Shown here: positions 1-10,571 of the stretch, piece after piece
Layout: each line of letters begins with the position of its first letter
Position numbering within the stretch: the first letter of the stretch is position 1
DNA from: Methylophilus sp. DW102
GTDB lineage: Bacteria; Pseudomonadota; Gammaproteobacteria; Burkholderiales; Methylophilaceae
DNA length: 64,000 bases
Assembly (NCBI RefSeq): GCF_037076555.1
Contig: NZ_AP029023.1
Coordinates: 992,001-1,056,000, forward strand
Reading direction: 5' to 3'
The notes under the pieces: generated by a model
The model's database searches: none
The model's input: only the letters and a program-made list of their open reading frames with translations
What the model was told of the DNA's origin: nothing
Made by a program: the position numbers and the translations under genes

Positions 1-535
<535 letters not shown>

Positions 536-625
536 CCTGACTAAGGTTCTGCTGGATGGTGGGGATGATTTTCCTGAAGCGGAATTTTTAACGCCTGCAT
601 ATCCACGTAAGTGGTGGTTGATATT

Positions 626-654
626 AACCAATTCTAAATCGGATTGGTTTTTTT
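626..654 (+). terminator. Terminator-like hairpin with no assigned upstream gene
   Basis: The stem AACCAATTC / GGATTGGTT has nine pairs including one G-U, a six-base loop (TAAATC), and is followed directly by a run of T to 654. This is a textbook intrinsic terminator on the plus strand. The only gene upstream on the plus side is the 5' end of leuS, which is read the other way. It may end a small RNA or an antisense transcript, or act as an attenuator for the receptor gene. Confidence 0.6.
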
Positions 655-802
655 GGACCAGTGATTAAATTGATTTATCATTAATATATAGTCATAAAAT
701 AGATTATTTTTATAACAATAATATAGTTAATAATTATCGCGATATGTTGGCATGTTGTTTGCAGCCTTGACACACTCTGTTGTCATTTTTGGGGTTACAC
801 AC

Positions 803-3022
803 ATGCAAAAACCAAGAAAAAAACTGATTGTCGTTGCGACGGCATTTTCATTACATGCCTATGCGCTACAGGGGCTGGCAGAAGACCAGTCTCAAGCGAG
901 CAAGTCGGTGGCGCTGGATAAACTCGAAGTCCGTGGCATTTTGCCCGACCGCCTGGACTCCGTGCCGGGGTCATACGATTTAATTGATGAAAAAGCACTG
1001 ATGGAGCGCCGCCCATTCTCAATTCAGGAAGCGTTGAACAATGTGCCTGGTGTGAATGTCGTTGGGGAGAATACATTTGGTTTGGGCGTGAATATCGGGA
1101 TTCGGGGATTAAACCCTCGCCGGACTTCACGTATCTTGTTAATGGAAGATGGGATGCCTATCTTTCTGACGCCTTATGGAGATCCGGCAGCGCATTACAC
1201 CACACCGCTTGAGCGTGTACAGCGTATTGAAGTTGTAAAGGGGTCCGGCCAGATTCTTTATGGACCACAGACCGTGGGCGGCATGATCAACTTCGTGACT
1301 CGGCCTGTGCCAACGGATGGACAAGTGCATGGAAGTGTACAGGCGACGTTGGGTAACCATGACTTTAGCAGTCTTTACGGCACGATAGGCGCTGGTGATG
1401 AGCGTGGAGGACTGATGATAGATGCCCTACATAAAAAAGGCGATGGCATCCGCAAGCATCATGACTTTGAGATTCAGGAGTATACGGCGAAAGGACAGTT
1501 AAACTTGTCGGACCGACATACGTTGATTGCTAAAGCCAGTTATTTCCGCGAGGACTCGCATGTATCAGAAACCGGTTTGGGCCTTGTGGAGTATAACGAA
1601 GATAAGTATCAGGCACCTACTGGCAAGAATGATGTGTTTCAGCATGAGCGGACTACCTTTCAATTGCAGCACCTGTTTCAGGTCAATGAGCAGGTGAAAT
1701 TGAGTACGCAAGCGTATTATGCAAAATCTGAACGGGCATCATTCAGGCAAATCAACAACCCAGGTGAAAATGCGGGTCGATCCCAACTGGAAAGATGTCC
1801 AGCAGGCATTGGCGGTAATGGTAACCCTAATCTGGCGTTAGCTGATCAATGCGGCGGGCGTTGGCGGCCACGTGAGTTTGAATATTGGGGGATTGAGCCA
1901 CGTCTGGATATTCAACACAGCCTATTCGGGATCGAAAGTAATGCAGTATTGGGCTTCAGATATCATAAGGAAGACATCGATCGTAAACAATATCGTGGTG
2001 ATGACGCCCGTTTCCAACATCTGGGTTTTGCCCAAACGACCTTGCCACGAGAAGATATTAAAATTGAAGTAGAAGCAAAGTCCTATTACGCACAGAATAC
2101 CTTCTATGTTGGAGACTGGACATTTACGCCCGGTTTGAGACTAGAGGATATCCGGATTAAAACGGATGTGATGCGTGCAGATGGTAACCTCCAAAATAAC
2201 CCTGAGTCCAAGTTAACGAATAATCAAACTAAGTTATTGCCAGGATTGGGTTTGACCTGGAATGGCTTTGAGAAAACAACTTTATTTGCGGGTGTGCACA
2301 AAGGTTTTGCACCACCACGTCCTGACCGTGACCTTTTTGCTGAAAATGGTGCGAATACAGCCGTTGTGAGTAAAACCAAGCCAGAGGAGAGTATTAATTG
2401 GGAGTTAGGTTTAAGATCGAGTTTCTTTAAAGGCGTTACATTTGAGAGTACCTTATTCCACACGGTCTTTGATGATATTGTCGTCGCTGGGCCTGTACAG
2501 GGCACATTCATTAATGGTGGTCAGTCTGAACAGAATGGTATCGAGTTTGGTGGTCGAATTAATTTTGGGCAGATTTACAACACTTCGCACAACTTCTACA
2601 TCGCAGGCTCTTACACTAACTTGTTCACTGCTAAATTTAAAAAAACCAATGCAGCAGCTAATATTGTAGACGGTGATCGCTTGCCATATGCCCCTCGGCA
2701 TCTTGCTTCTTTAAGCTTTGGTTACGAGCATCCGGTTGGTCTTGATGCACGTATCGGGGTGGATTATGTGAGCCGTCAGGAAGAGGATGTGTCGTTCAGA
2801 GCCGGCCGTAATAGTGCGAATGTATTGCGAGGGGTGACAGGTGATATTCCATCTTACGCGCTCATTAACGCGACTGTGAATTACAGACCGGTTGGGAGTC
2901 GCATGACTTATTTTGTCAGCGCTTATAATCTGGGTGATCGCGAATATCTTGCTAGCCGTGTCGATGGTATGGTGGCAGGACGCCAGCGCCAGGTGTTTGG
3001 TGGCATACGTTACGATTTCTAA
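803..3022 (+). CDS. TonB-dependent outer-membrane receptor (FecA/siderophore type)
   Basis: Outer-membrane active transporter, probably for a ferric chelate, driven by TonB-ExbBD. From the ATG at 803 the product is 739 residues. It has a signal peptide (MQKPRKKLIVV... cleaved near ALQGLAED), a plug domain (about residues 40-160, with ALNNVPGVNV, GIRGLNPRR and VVKGSGQILYGPQTVGGMINF) and a C-terminal beta-barrel ending in Phe (GGIRYDF), as usual for Bam-dependent barrels. The reading frame is open upstream to 752, but the ATG at 803 starts directly at a normal signal peptide and follows a GGGG stretch. No regulator or TonB gene is adjacent. The exact substrate cannot be read from the sequence; iron is the family default. 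Confidence 0.88.
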   Translation: MQKPRKKLIVVATAFSLHAYALQGLAEDQSQASKSVALDKLEVRGILPDRLDSVPGSYDLIDEKALMERRPFSIQEALNNVPGVNVVGENTFGLGVNIGIRGLNPRRTSRILLMEDGMPIFLTPYGDPAAHYTTPLERVQRIEVVKGSGQILYGPQTVGGMINFVTRPVPTDGQVHGSVQATLGNHDFSSLYGTIGAGDERGGLMIDALHKKGDGIRKHHDFEIQEYTAKGQLNLSDRHTLIAKASYFREDSHVSETGLGLVEYNEDKYQAPTGKNDVFQHERTTFQLQHLFQVNEQVKLSTQAYYAKSERASFRQINNPGENAGRSQLERCPAGIGGNGNPNLALADQCGGRWRPREFEYWGIEPRLDIQHSLFGIESNAVLGFRYHKEDIDRKQYRGDDARFQHLGFAQTTLPREDIKIEVEAKSYYAQNTFYVGDWTFTPGLRLEDIRIKTDVMRADGNLQNNPESKLTNNQTKLLPGLGLTWNGFEKTTLFAGVHKGFAPPRPDRDLFAENGANTAVVSKTKPEESINWELGLRSSFFKGVTFESTLFHTVFDDIVVAGPVQGTFINGGQSEQNGIEFGGRINFGQIYNTSHNFYIAGSYTNLFTAKFKKTNAAANIVDGDRLPYAPRHLASLSFGYEHPVGLDARIGVDYVSRQEEDVSFRAGRNSANVLRGVTGDIPSYALINATVNYRPVGSRMTYFVSAYNLGDREYLASRVDGMVAGRQRQVFGGIRYDF

Positions 3023-3035
3023 TCGTAACGTCCAT

Positions 3036-3064
3036 AAAAAAAGCCCGCAACTTGCGGGCTTTTT
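3036..3064. terminator. Bidirectional intrinsic terminator
   Basis: AAAAGCCCGCA / TGCGGGCTTTT stem with a three-base loop. It is flanked by an A run on the left and a T run on the right, between the convergent receptor gene and adk, so it can serve both strands. Confidence 0.9.
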
Positions 3065-3076
3065 GATTTGAAGAAA

Positions 3077-3796
<720 letters not shown>

Positions 3797-3886
3797 TTAA
3801 AATCAGCTTAAGGCTGCACACAATCGCAAATTGACTAGCCTCTGCTAAGTGACTATTTTGTTATTAACTTGTTGATATGAACGGTT

Positions 3887-4666
3887 TTATGATTGATTTT
3901 GGCTTGCCAGATAATTGCTGATCGCCACAAACTCGGCCACGCTGAGATTTTCGGCGCGTAACTGCGAATCGATATTCAACGCGCTGAAGCCCGCATCATC
4001 CAGCAGTCCTTTAAGTGTGTTGCGCAATGTTTTGCGGCGCTGGCCAAACGCGGCGGTGACCACTTTGGCAAACAGGGCTTCATCCGTCGCCGCGAAAGGC
4101 AGGCTGGCGTAGGGCACGCAACGGACAAAAGCAGACTCGACTTTCGGTGCCGGATCAAAGGCTTCGGGCGGCACGGTGACCAGATATTCCATCTGCAAAC
4201 GGTATTGCAGCATGACCGACAGGCGGCCATATTCAGCGTTGGAGGGGGCGGCGACCATACGCTCGACCACCTCTTTTTGCAGCATAAAATGCATGTCTAT
4301 GATTTGTGCCGTGTTTTCGAGCAGCTTAAACAGGATGGGGCTGGAGATGTTATAGGGCAGGTTGCCGACGACGCGGATGCGTTCACCCAGGGTGCCGAAG
4401 TCAAACTTGAGCACATCCGAATTATGGATGGTCATTTTTTGCGCCGGATAAAAGCCTTGCATCCATTGAATGATGTCACGGTCGATTTCGACGACGTGCA
4501 AGTGGTTCAGCTGTTTGAGCAACGGCTGTGTCATGGCGCCCAGCCCCGGGCCGATTTCCACCATCAGATCCTCTGCTTGCGGATGAATGGCGTTGATCAG
4601 GCTCTGGATAATGCTCTGGTCGATCAGGAAGTTCTGACCAAACTTTTTCTTGGCGATATGTTTCAT
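3887..4666 (-). CDS. rsmA: 16S rRNA dimethyladenosine transferase RsmA (KsgA)
   Basis: Dimethylates two adjacent adenines in the 3' end helix of 16S rRNA during 30S maturation. The 259-residue product begins MKHIAKKKFGQNFL, which is the family hallmark. It then shows the SAM-binding loop EIGPGLGAMT, the acidic VVEIDRD, and the catalytic NLPYNIS (NLPY) motif. The ATG overlaps the pdxA stop (ATGA), so it is the last gene of a translationally coupled lptD-surA-pdxA-rsmA operon. apaG and apaH, which follow in some gammaproteobacteria, are absent. Confidence 0.97.
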   Translation of the reverse strand: MKHIAKKKFGQNFLIDQSIIQSLINAIHPQAEDLMVEIGPGLGAMTQPLLKQLNHLHVVEIDRDIIQWMQGFYPAQKMTIHNSDVLKFDFGTLGERIRVVGNLPYNISSPILFKLLENTAQIIDMHFMLQKEVVERMVAAPSNAEYGRLSVMLQYRLQMEYLVTVPPEAFDPAPKVESAFVRCVPYASLPFAATDEALFAKVVTAAFGQRRKTLRNTLKGLLDDAGFSALNIDSQLRAENLSVAEFVAISNYLASQNQS

Positions 4667-5661
4667 TTGTGATGAGTCTTGCGTGTATGCGAAAGTGCAA
4701 TGGCGAGCTGGATGGCACTTAGCATGCTGCCGATATCGGCTTGACCGCTGCCCGCAATATCCAGCGCCGTGCCGTGATCGACCGAGGTGCGGATAATGGG
4801 TAAGCCCAGCGTCACATTGACGCCTTGGCCAAAGCTGGCATGTTTGAGCACGGTCAGGCCCTGATCATGGTACATGGCCAGAAACGCATCAGCATGGGCC
4901 AGGTTTTTCTGCGAAAACATGGTATCTGCGGGCAGGGCGCCCAGCAGCAGCATGCCCTCTGCGCGCAACTGTGTCAGCACCGGGTTAATCGTGTCGATTT
5001 CTTCCATGCCCAGATAGCCATCTTCCCCTGCATGCGGGTTCAGTCCGGCGACATAGATGCGTGGTTGCGGGATGCCGAAGGTGTGTACCAGATCATGGTG
5101 CAAAATACGCAGCGTGGTGGTGAGCGAGGCTTGCGTAATGGCGGCGCTCACTTGGGTCAGTGGCAAATGGGTGGTCGCCAGAGCCACGCGCATGCCACCC
5201 CCCACCAGCATCATCACTACTTGTGCAGTGCCTGTTTTTTCTGCCAGATATTCGGTGTGGCCAGTAAACGCAATCCCGGCTTCGTTAATGATGCCTTTAT
5301 GCACGGGGGCGGTCACCATGGCATCCAATTCCCCGGCCTGGCAACCTGCCAGCGCGCGGTCCAGCATCTCTAGTACAGTGCGGCCATTCCGGGGATCCAG
5401 TTTGCCTGCTACGACGGGGGCGGCCGTTGGGATGGGCAGCACGGTCAGCGTGCCATCGCCTGCGTGGGAATGACGTGGCCGGATGTCCGTGTGTATGGTG
5501 AGTGGCATGCCCAGTTGCGCAGCGCGTGCCTGTAAAGCTTGCGGATCAGCCAGTACCATAATCTCTGCTGGTAGGGCGGTATGCGCCAGCTTGACGCAAA
5601 CATCCAGGCCGATGCCTGCAGGCTCGCCAGAAGTAATGGCAATTTTGGGCAAGGCGTTCAT
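4663..5661 (-). CDS. pdxA: 4-hydroxythreonine-4-phosphate dehydrogenase PdxA
   Basis: NAD-dependent oxidation of 4-phosphohydroxy-L-threonine in the DXP-dependent vitamin B6 (pyridoxal phosphate) pathway. Visible hallmarks are the N-terminal ITSGEPAGIG, the metal-site histidines in FTGHTEYLAEK and AMYHDQGL, and NPHAGEDGYLG. With the ATG at 5661 the product is 332 residues, matching the family length and the usual position of the SGEPAGIG motif. A GTG at 5697, immediately after the surA stop and behind a GGAAGA, would add 12 residues and cannot be excluded. It is the third gene of the lptD operon. Confidence 0.95.
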   Translation of the reverse strand: MNALPKIAITSGEPAGIGLDVCVKLAHTALPAEIMVLADPQALQARAAQLGMPLTIHTDIRPRHSHAGDGTLTVLPIPTAAPVVAGKLDPRNGRTVLEMLDRALAGCQAGELDAMVTAPVHKGIINEAGIAFTGHTEYLAEKTGTAQVVMMLVGGGMRVALATTHLPLTQVSAAITQASLTTTLRILHHDLVHTFGIPQPRIYVAGLNPHAGEDGYLGMEEIDTINPVLTQLRAEGMLLLGALPADTMFSQKNLAHADAFLAMYHDQGLTVLKHASFGQGVNVTLGLPIIRTSVDHGTALDIAGSGQADIGSMLSAIQLAIALSHTRKTHHK

Positions 5662-5697
5662 GGATGGTGCAGATGCGCCGGTTTCAGTGCGCTGCAC

Positions 5698-7017
5698 TTA
5701 AAACTTGTCTTCCAGGCGCATTTCGACAAACGCCTTGTCGCGCAACTCATGAACCCAGTCGTTGTAAGCTTCTTCAGCCTTGCGTGCACGGATTTCCTGA
5801 CGCGCTTTCAAGCGTTTGGATTCTTTGGACATGTCCTGTTTACGGCGCTCCAGCACCTGGATCAAATGCCAGCCAAACTGGCTACGGACAGGGGCGCTGA
5901 CTTCGTTGATGGCCAATTCTGCCATGGTTTTTTCAAATACCGGCACGGTGTCACCCGGGCTGATCCAACCTAAATCGCCACCGTTGGAGGCGCTGCCATC
6001 GTCCGAATACTGGCGTGCCATGTCCTGGAATGGTGTACCGTGGTCTATACGGTCTTTAATGCCTTCTATTTTCTGTCTGGCTTCCTTGTCCGACAACACC
6101 TCGTTCGGTTTGAGCAGAATATGGCGGACATGGGTCTGGTCAACAATCAGCGTACTGGCGCCCGCACGTCTTTCATTGAGCTTTAGGATATGCACCCCGC
6201 TTGCACTGCGGATTGGGCGAGAGATACCGCCGGGCTGCATGGTTTTAACCAGTTCAAGAAACTGGGCAGGCATCTGCTGACCACTGCGCCAGCCCAGGCC
6301 GCCGCCGTCCAGCGCATTCGGTGCATCCGAAAAGTTGGCCGAGGCTTTTTCAAAACTCATGCCGTCCGCCAGCGCTTTCATGATTTGTTCGGTACGTGCT
6401 TTGGCTTTTTGAATGTCGTCTGGGCCGCTGTCTTCGGGCAGGCGAATCAAAATCTGCGAGATGTTAAATTCATCCAGTTCGCCTTCTTTTTCCTGTGTCG
6501 TCAGGTAGTTATCAATTTCCGCTTCAGAAATATTTACTTTGTTATCAACATCGCGCTCGCGCAGACGGGCGATGATGATGTCATTTCGGATATCTTCACG
6601 GAATTTGTAAAAGTTGGTGCCATCTTCTTCGAGCGCTTTTTTAAACGCAGGCAAGGTGAGGTTGTTTTGTTCGGCAATCCGGTCTATGGTTTTGTCCAAC
6701 TGCGCATCATCCACCTTGATGCCAGTTTGCGCTGCGAGTTGCAATTGCAGGCTATCGACAATCAGCCGCTCCAAAATCTGTTTCTGCAACGCTTCATCGA
6801 GCGGCAGGTCAGCGCCTTTTTTGAGCATTTGTGCTTTCACATATTCCATACGGTTCAGCATTTCACGCTCGGTAATTACGGATTGATCGACCACGGCAAT
6901 AATGCGGTCCATTTTTTCAATCGGTTTTTTTTCTGCCGCGAATAAGGCTGCAGACTGTCCTGTGATGAGCAAAGCGGTACTCAACGTGAGGATTAAATTC
7001 AGTATATGTTTCATCAT
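5698..7017 (-). CDS. surA: Periplasmic chaperone / peptidyl-prolyl isomerase SurA
   Basis: Periplasmic chaperone that escorts outer-membrane beta-barrel proteins to the Bam complex. The 439-residue product has an N-terminal signal peptide (cleavage near LFAAEKK), a SurA N-domain (DRIIAVVDQSVIT...), two parvulin (PpiC-type) domains (about 180-280, with ISQILIRLPED and GGGLGWRSGQQMP; about 295-395, with VRHILLKPNEV and GGDLGWISPGD), and a basic C-terminal helix. The start overlaps the lptD stop (ATGA). LptD is itself a well-known SurA client, so the pairing makes functional sense. Confidence 0.96.
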   Translation of the reverse strand: MMKHILNLILTLSTALLITGQSAALFAAEKKPIEKMDRIIAVVDQSVITEREMLNRMEYVKAQMLKKGADLPLDEALQKQILERLIVDSLQLQLAAQTGIKVDDAQLDKTIDRIAEQNNLTLPAFKKALEEDGTNFYKFREDIRNDIIIARLRERDVDNKVNISEAEIDNYLTTQEKEGELDEFNISQILIRLPEDSGPDDIQKAKARTEQIMKALADGMSFEKASANFSDAPNALDGGGLGWRSGQQMPAQFLELVKTMQPGGISRPIRSASGVHILKLNERRAGASTLIVDQTHVRHILLKPNEVLSDKEARQKIEGIKDRIDHGTPFQDMARQYSDDGSASNGGDLGWISPGDTVPVFEKTMAELAINEVSAPVRSQFGWHLIQVLERRKQDMSKESKRLKARQEIRARKAEEAYNDWVHELRDKAFVEMRLEDKF

Positions 7018-9404
7018 TGCGCGTTCTGGTCTCTGTAAATTGCCGGGATATCATAAGTGCGCATATAAGTTGGGATATTGCGCTTGATCACATTCAGCGG
7101 GTTGGCACCAATAGAGGTCAGCCCACCGAGTTCGAGTTGAAAAAACATGCCGTAGTTCGCATTGGCCGTCGCTGTTTGCACACGTTGCATGACAGCACGT
7201 GCCTGCCAGCAGCCCGCATCATACTCAAGTCCGCCCAAAAACTGTACTGCATTGGCGTCACGGATAGAGTAGTTCAATCGGCTGATGCCGTACCAACCGG
7301 AGCCTAGTGGCCATTGCGCTGAAGTATCAATTTGCTCCAGCGTGTTAGCCGTGTAACGGTAGCCGAAGGTAAACGATTTGCCTGGTTCAGGGTTATAGCG
7401 CAGCAAGTAATTGTTGCGCTGCATATTGCTTCTTTCTGTATCGTATTGCCAGAAAGTATCCAGATTCAAGCGACTGGAGAGCCTTGCCGTGAAGCCAGCC
7501 AGAATGTCCGAGGATTTACTGATACTGGTGGTGGTATTGGGTAGTGTGACTTTCTGGTCTTCAAAATAATAGCGCTGCGCCAGCGTGCCACTCAGGCGCT
7601 CAATGCCGGTTTCACTGTCAATCAGACGGCTGGTGAGGGCCAGTGTCATCTGGTTGGCATTATTGACACGGTCATCGCCACTGAACTGATTTTCATAAAA
7701 AATCGAGTTCTGGTTCAAGGTGTTGAGCGAGGTGTCAAAAATCGGAAGCTTGCTCTGGTCTTTATAAGGGATATACACATAGTATGCCCGTGGTTCCAGC
7801 GTATGCGTATACGTGGTATCAAACAAGCTGGTCTGACGGTCAAAATACAGACCAGAATCCACGCTCATGATAGGCAGCGTACGATTCAACTGATTGTATT
7901 CCTGAGAATATCCTACTGGTATATTGTTGCTCAAACTGTATTGCGTACTTTGCACACCAATTTTTGGCGTCACATAAGCGTAAGAGTTTTTCATCGGGTA
8001 TGAAATCGAAGGGTAGACACTCATGCGACTGCCGCTAGGCTTGTCTACCATGCCATCCATGGTTTGAAAGTTAACGTATTGCGCCCCTGTCTGAACATGG
8101 AAACCTTTGAAATCATCGTTGTAGGTTAACGTAAGCTGAGGTAATCGCTGATAAACAAAGGACACGTTATCCAGGTTTTGGTAGCGCTGAAGGATGCCGT
8201 TAAAGGTGACGTGCTCACTGTTGTAATTGGCAAACACGGCTTGTTGCAAGTTCACGCGAGAAGTGACCTGAATCCGGGTCGCCAGGTCTGAAAAGTAAGT
8301 ATCATCAGAAACCTTTTCAAAGCTGTAGCCGCCAGACCAGTTACTGCCAAAGCTTTGTAAATGCGTGAGCTTGGCGTAGTAACGGGTTTGCCCCGTCATG
8401 TTGTCTTTATCCAGATACTCCAGGTTGTTGATGCCGGAATAGGTTTCGCCCAGATAGCGGAACTCTCCTTGCAGTTGTAGGCCGCGCTTGCTGAAGTAGT
8501 TGGTGGATACCGTGGCATCCATATCCGGGCTGATATTGATATAGTAAGGCGTTAAAAGCTGAAAACCACTCCGTGAGGTCGTGCCCCACAAGGGTGCCAG
8601 AAAGCCGCTTTTACGTTGGTTGTTATACGAAAAGCTCATCCAGGGTGTGTAGAGGATAGGCACCCCTTTAAATTCCACATAGGCATTGGTTGCCACGCCG
8701 GTTCTGGAGTAATCGTTCAATTCCAGGCTATTCGTTTTGATATACCAGTCATCCACATCCGCTGCACAAGAGGTGTAGCTGGCGCCTTTCAGGCGCTTGA
8801 TGTTCTGGCCTTCAAACAGCACCTGTTTGGCGGTGGCGCGAATGTTGTCAAATGCATTGCTTTTGGTACTGGCCTGGGTGCTGTAAGACTGATTGTCTTC
8901 CAGATATCTTTTGGGGTCACTGAGCAAAATTGCCTGATCATTCAGCAAGGGACTACCGTCCTCATCGTTGGGCGGTGGTGGGCTACTCTTGAATTCAATG
9001 GATACATCACGCATTTCACCGATGTTTTCGCTCAGGCGCATGCGCAACATCGGGCCGGTGATTTTGGTTTGACCGGCGGTAATCACCGCATTGCCTTCGA
9101 CTTGCAATTCATCGTTCTGGATATCGTAGCGAATATCATCGCCCGTGACCTGTTGCCCGTCTTTGCGCATCACAGCGTTGCCCGTCGCACGCATTTGACG
9201 GTCCATGCGCAGTTGCAGGGTGTCGCCTTCAATCTCAATCGCACCTGGCAAGGTGACCGCCTCTGCCAGCTGAATTTTTTCAGGGGCAGTCTCTTCCTCG
9301 GCGCGCAAGTGCTCAGGCGAGAGTGTGCCTATGGCCAGCAATGCCAGAATCAGGCGGATCCCGCGCTCCTGAAAAGTAGATGAGTGAACGTGCAAGTTAT
9401 TCAA
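7014..9404 (-). CDS. lptD: LPS-assembly outer-membrane protein LptD
   Basis: Forms, with LptE, the outer-membrane translocon that places LPS in the outer leaflet. The product is 796 residues if read from a TTG at 9404: a signal peptide region (IRLILALLAIGTLSPEHLRA), an OstA/LptA-like jellyroll (about 55-200), then a long beta-barrel. Only two cysteines are present in the whole protein (YTSC near residue 200 and DAGCW near the C-terminus). These correspond to one interdomain disulfide pair instead of the four cysteines of the E. coli protein. The start is uncertain because no ATG or clear Shine-Dalgarno sits before the signal peptide. It heads the operon and is divergent from amgK-murU. Confidence 0.95.
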   Translation of the reverse strand: MNNLHVHSSTFQERGIRLILALLAIGTLSPEHLRAEEETAPEKIQLAEAVTLPGAIEIEGDTLQLRMDRQMRATGNAVMRKDGQQVTGDDIRYDIQNDELQVEGNAVITAGQTKITGPMLRMRLSENIGEMRDVSIEFKSSPPPPNDEDGSPLLNDQAILLSDPKRYLEDNQSYSTQASTKSNAFDNIRATAKQVLFEGQNIKRLKGASYTSCAADVDDWYIKTNSLELNDYSRTGVATNAYVEFKGVPILYTPWMSFSYNNQRKSGFLAPLWGTTSRSGFQLLTPYYINISPDMDATVSTNYFSKRGLQLQGEFRYLGETYSGINNLEYLDKDNMTGQTRYYAKLTHLQSFGSNWSGGYSFEKVSDDTYFSDLATRIQVTSRVNLQQAVFANYNSEHVTFNGILQRYQNLDNVSFVYQRLPQLTLTYNDDFKGFHVQTGAQYVNFQTMDGMVDKPSGSRMSVYPSISYPMKNSYAYVTPKIGVQSTQYSLSNNIPVGYSQEYNQLNRTLPIMSVDSGLYFDRQTSLFDTTYTHTLEPRAYYVYIPYKDQSKLPIFDTSLNTLNQNSIFYENQFSGDDRVNNANQMTLALTSRLIDSETGIERLSGTLAQRYYFEDQKVTLPNTTTSISKSSDILAGFTARLSSRLNLDTFWQYDTERSNMQRNNYLLRYNPEPGKSFTFGYRYTANTLEQIDTSAQWPLGSGWYGISRLNYSIRDANAVQFLGGLEYDAGCWQARAVMQRVQTATANANYGMFFQLELGGLTSIGANPLNVIKRNIPTYMRTYDIPAIYRDQNAQ

Positions 9405-9539
9405 AGAGTGATCGTTTCGGTCAGGCCTGCCGTTGGCAGCGTAATTATTACGGCGAATTTTGGGATGTTAGCCCGATGCCTTGTTTCAATTGCGCTATAT
9501 TATTCATGAAAACGCTTAAAAAGTCATTTTTCCCTTAAA

Positions 9540-10571
9540 ATGGCTGCCGCATTTTCATCGCAGCGGCCACCAGACAGGCCTATTCAAGATTCGGGATATT
9601 TTGTGGATAGAACACAGCACCTTCAGCAATGGCTGACAGACGTACTTCAGCAACCCTTTACGCTCAGCACGGCTTCCGCCGATGCCAGTTTCCGTCGCTA
9701 TTTCCGCGTACATCTGGCCGCAGAAACCCTGATTGCCATGGATGCGCCACCGCCCCAAGAGGATTGCCGTCCTTTTGTCCGCGTGGCCGAGCAGTTGCTG
9801 GCCGCGGGGCTGAATGTGCCAAAGATTCTCGCGCAAGATCTGGAACAAGGGTTTTTGCTGCTCAGTGATCTGGGCAATGACACCTATTTGTCGCAGCTCA
9901 ATGCCGGCAATGCCAAAGCCTTGTATGGTGATGCATGCCAGGCCTTGATCAAGATGCAACTGGCGACCCAGCCCGCCGCCTTGCCGCCTTATGACAGTGC
10001 GTTGCTCATGCGTGAGTTACAGTTGTTCCCCGAATGGTATGTGGGCAAGCATTTGGGCAAAACGCTGACCCCGGAGCAGCAAGCGGTGATGGACAAGACA
10101 TTTGCCTTGCTGGTCGACAATATTTTGCAGCAGCCACAAGTGACCGTGCATAGAGACTATCACGCGCGCAACTTGATGGTTACCGCCGAGCATAATCCCG
10201 GCGTACTTGATTTTCAGGATGCCGTGATCGGGGCGATTACTTATGACCTGGTTTCGCTGTTCAAGGATGCCTATATCCACTGGGATGAAGAAATCATGAT
10301 GGATTGGGTAGTCCGTTATTGGCAGTCTGCCAAACAGGCCGGGTTGCCCGTGAATACTGATTTTGGCGAGTTTTATCGTGATTTTGAATGGATGGGCGTT
10401 CAGCGGCATATCAAGGTGCTGGGGATTTTTGCGCGGCTGTATCACCGGGATGGCAAGTCGGGCTATCTTAAGGATATGCCGCTGGTGATGCAATATCTGC
10501 AAGCCGCTTGCGAGCGCTATGTAGAGTTGCGCCCTTTCCTTAAGTTGCTGAAGACGCTAGAGGCGGCATGA
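9540..10571 (+). CDS. amgK: Anomeric MurNAc/GlcNAc kinase AmgK-like
   Basis: Phosphotransferase-fold sugar kinase. In the characterised family it phosphorylates C1 of N-acetylmuramate or N-acetylglucosamine in peptidoglycan recycling that bypasses de novo (fosfomycin-sensitive) UDP-MurNAc synthesis. The 343-residue product shows the kinase catalytic loop VHRDYHARNLMV and the metal motif LDFQDAV, with FRRYFRV near the N-terminus. It overlaps murU by ATGA, the classical amgK-murU pair, and lies divergent from lptD as in Pseudomonas. The ATG at 9540 gives an odd 20-residue extension; a GTG at 9603, preceded by GGGAT, is a plausible alternative start. Confidence 0.85.
   Translation: MAAAFSSQRPPDRPIQDSGYFVDRTQHLQQWLTDVLQQPFTLSTASADASFRRYFRVHLAAETLIAMDAPPPQEDCRPFVRVAEQLLAAGLNVPKILAQDLEQGFLLLSDLGNDTYLSQLNAGNAKALYGDACQALIKMQLATQPAALPPYDSALLMRELQLFPEWYVGKHLGKTLTPEQQAVMDKTFALLVDNILQQPQVTVHRDYHARNLMVTAEHNPGVLDFQDAVIGAITYDLVSLFKDAYIHWDEEIMMDWVVRYWQSAKQAGLPVNTDFGEFYRDFEWMGVQRHIKVLGIFARLYHRDGKSGYLKDMPLVMQYLQAACERYVELRPFLKLLKTLEAA

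Noticed and set aside
655..750. Fur box before the TonB receptor gene
   Set aside because: Only a half-site (AATTATC) is evident in very AT-rich DNA, too weak to list as an operator.
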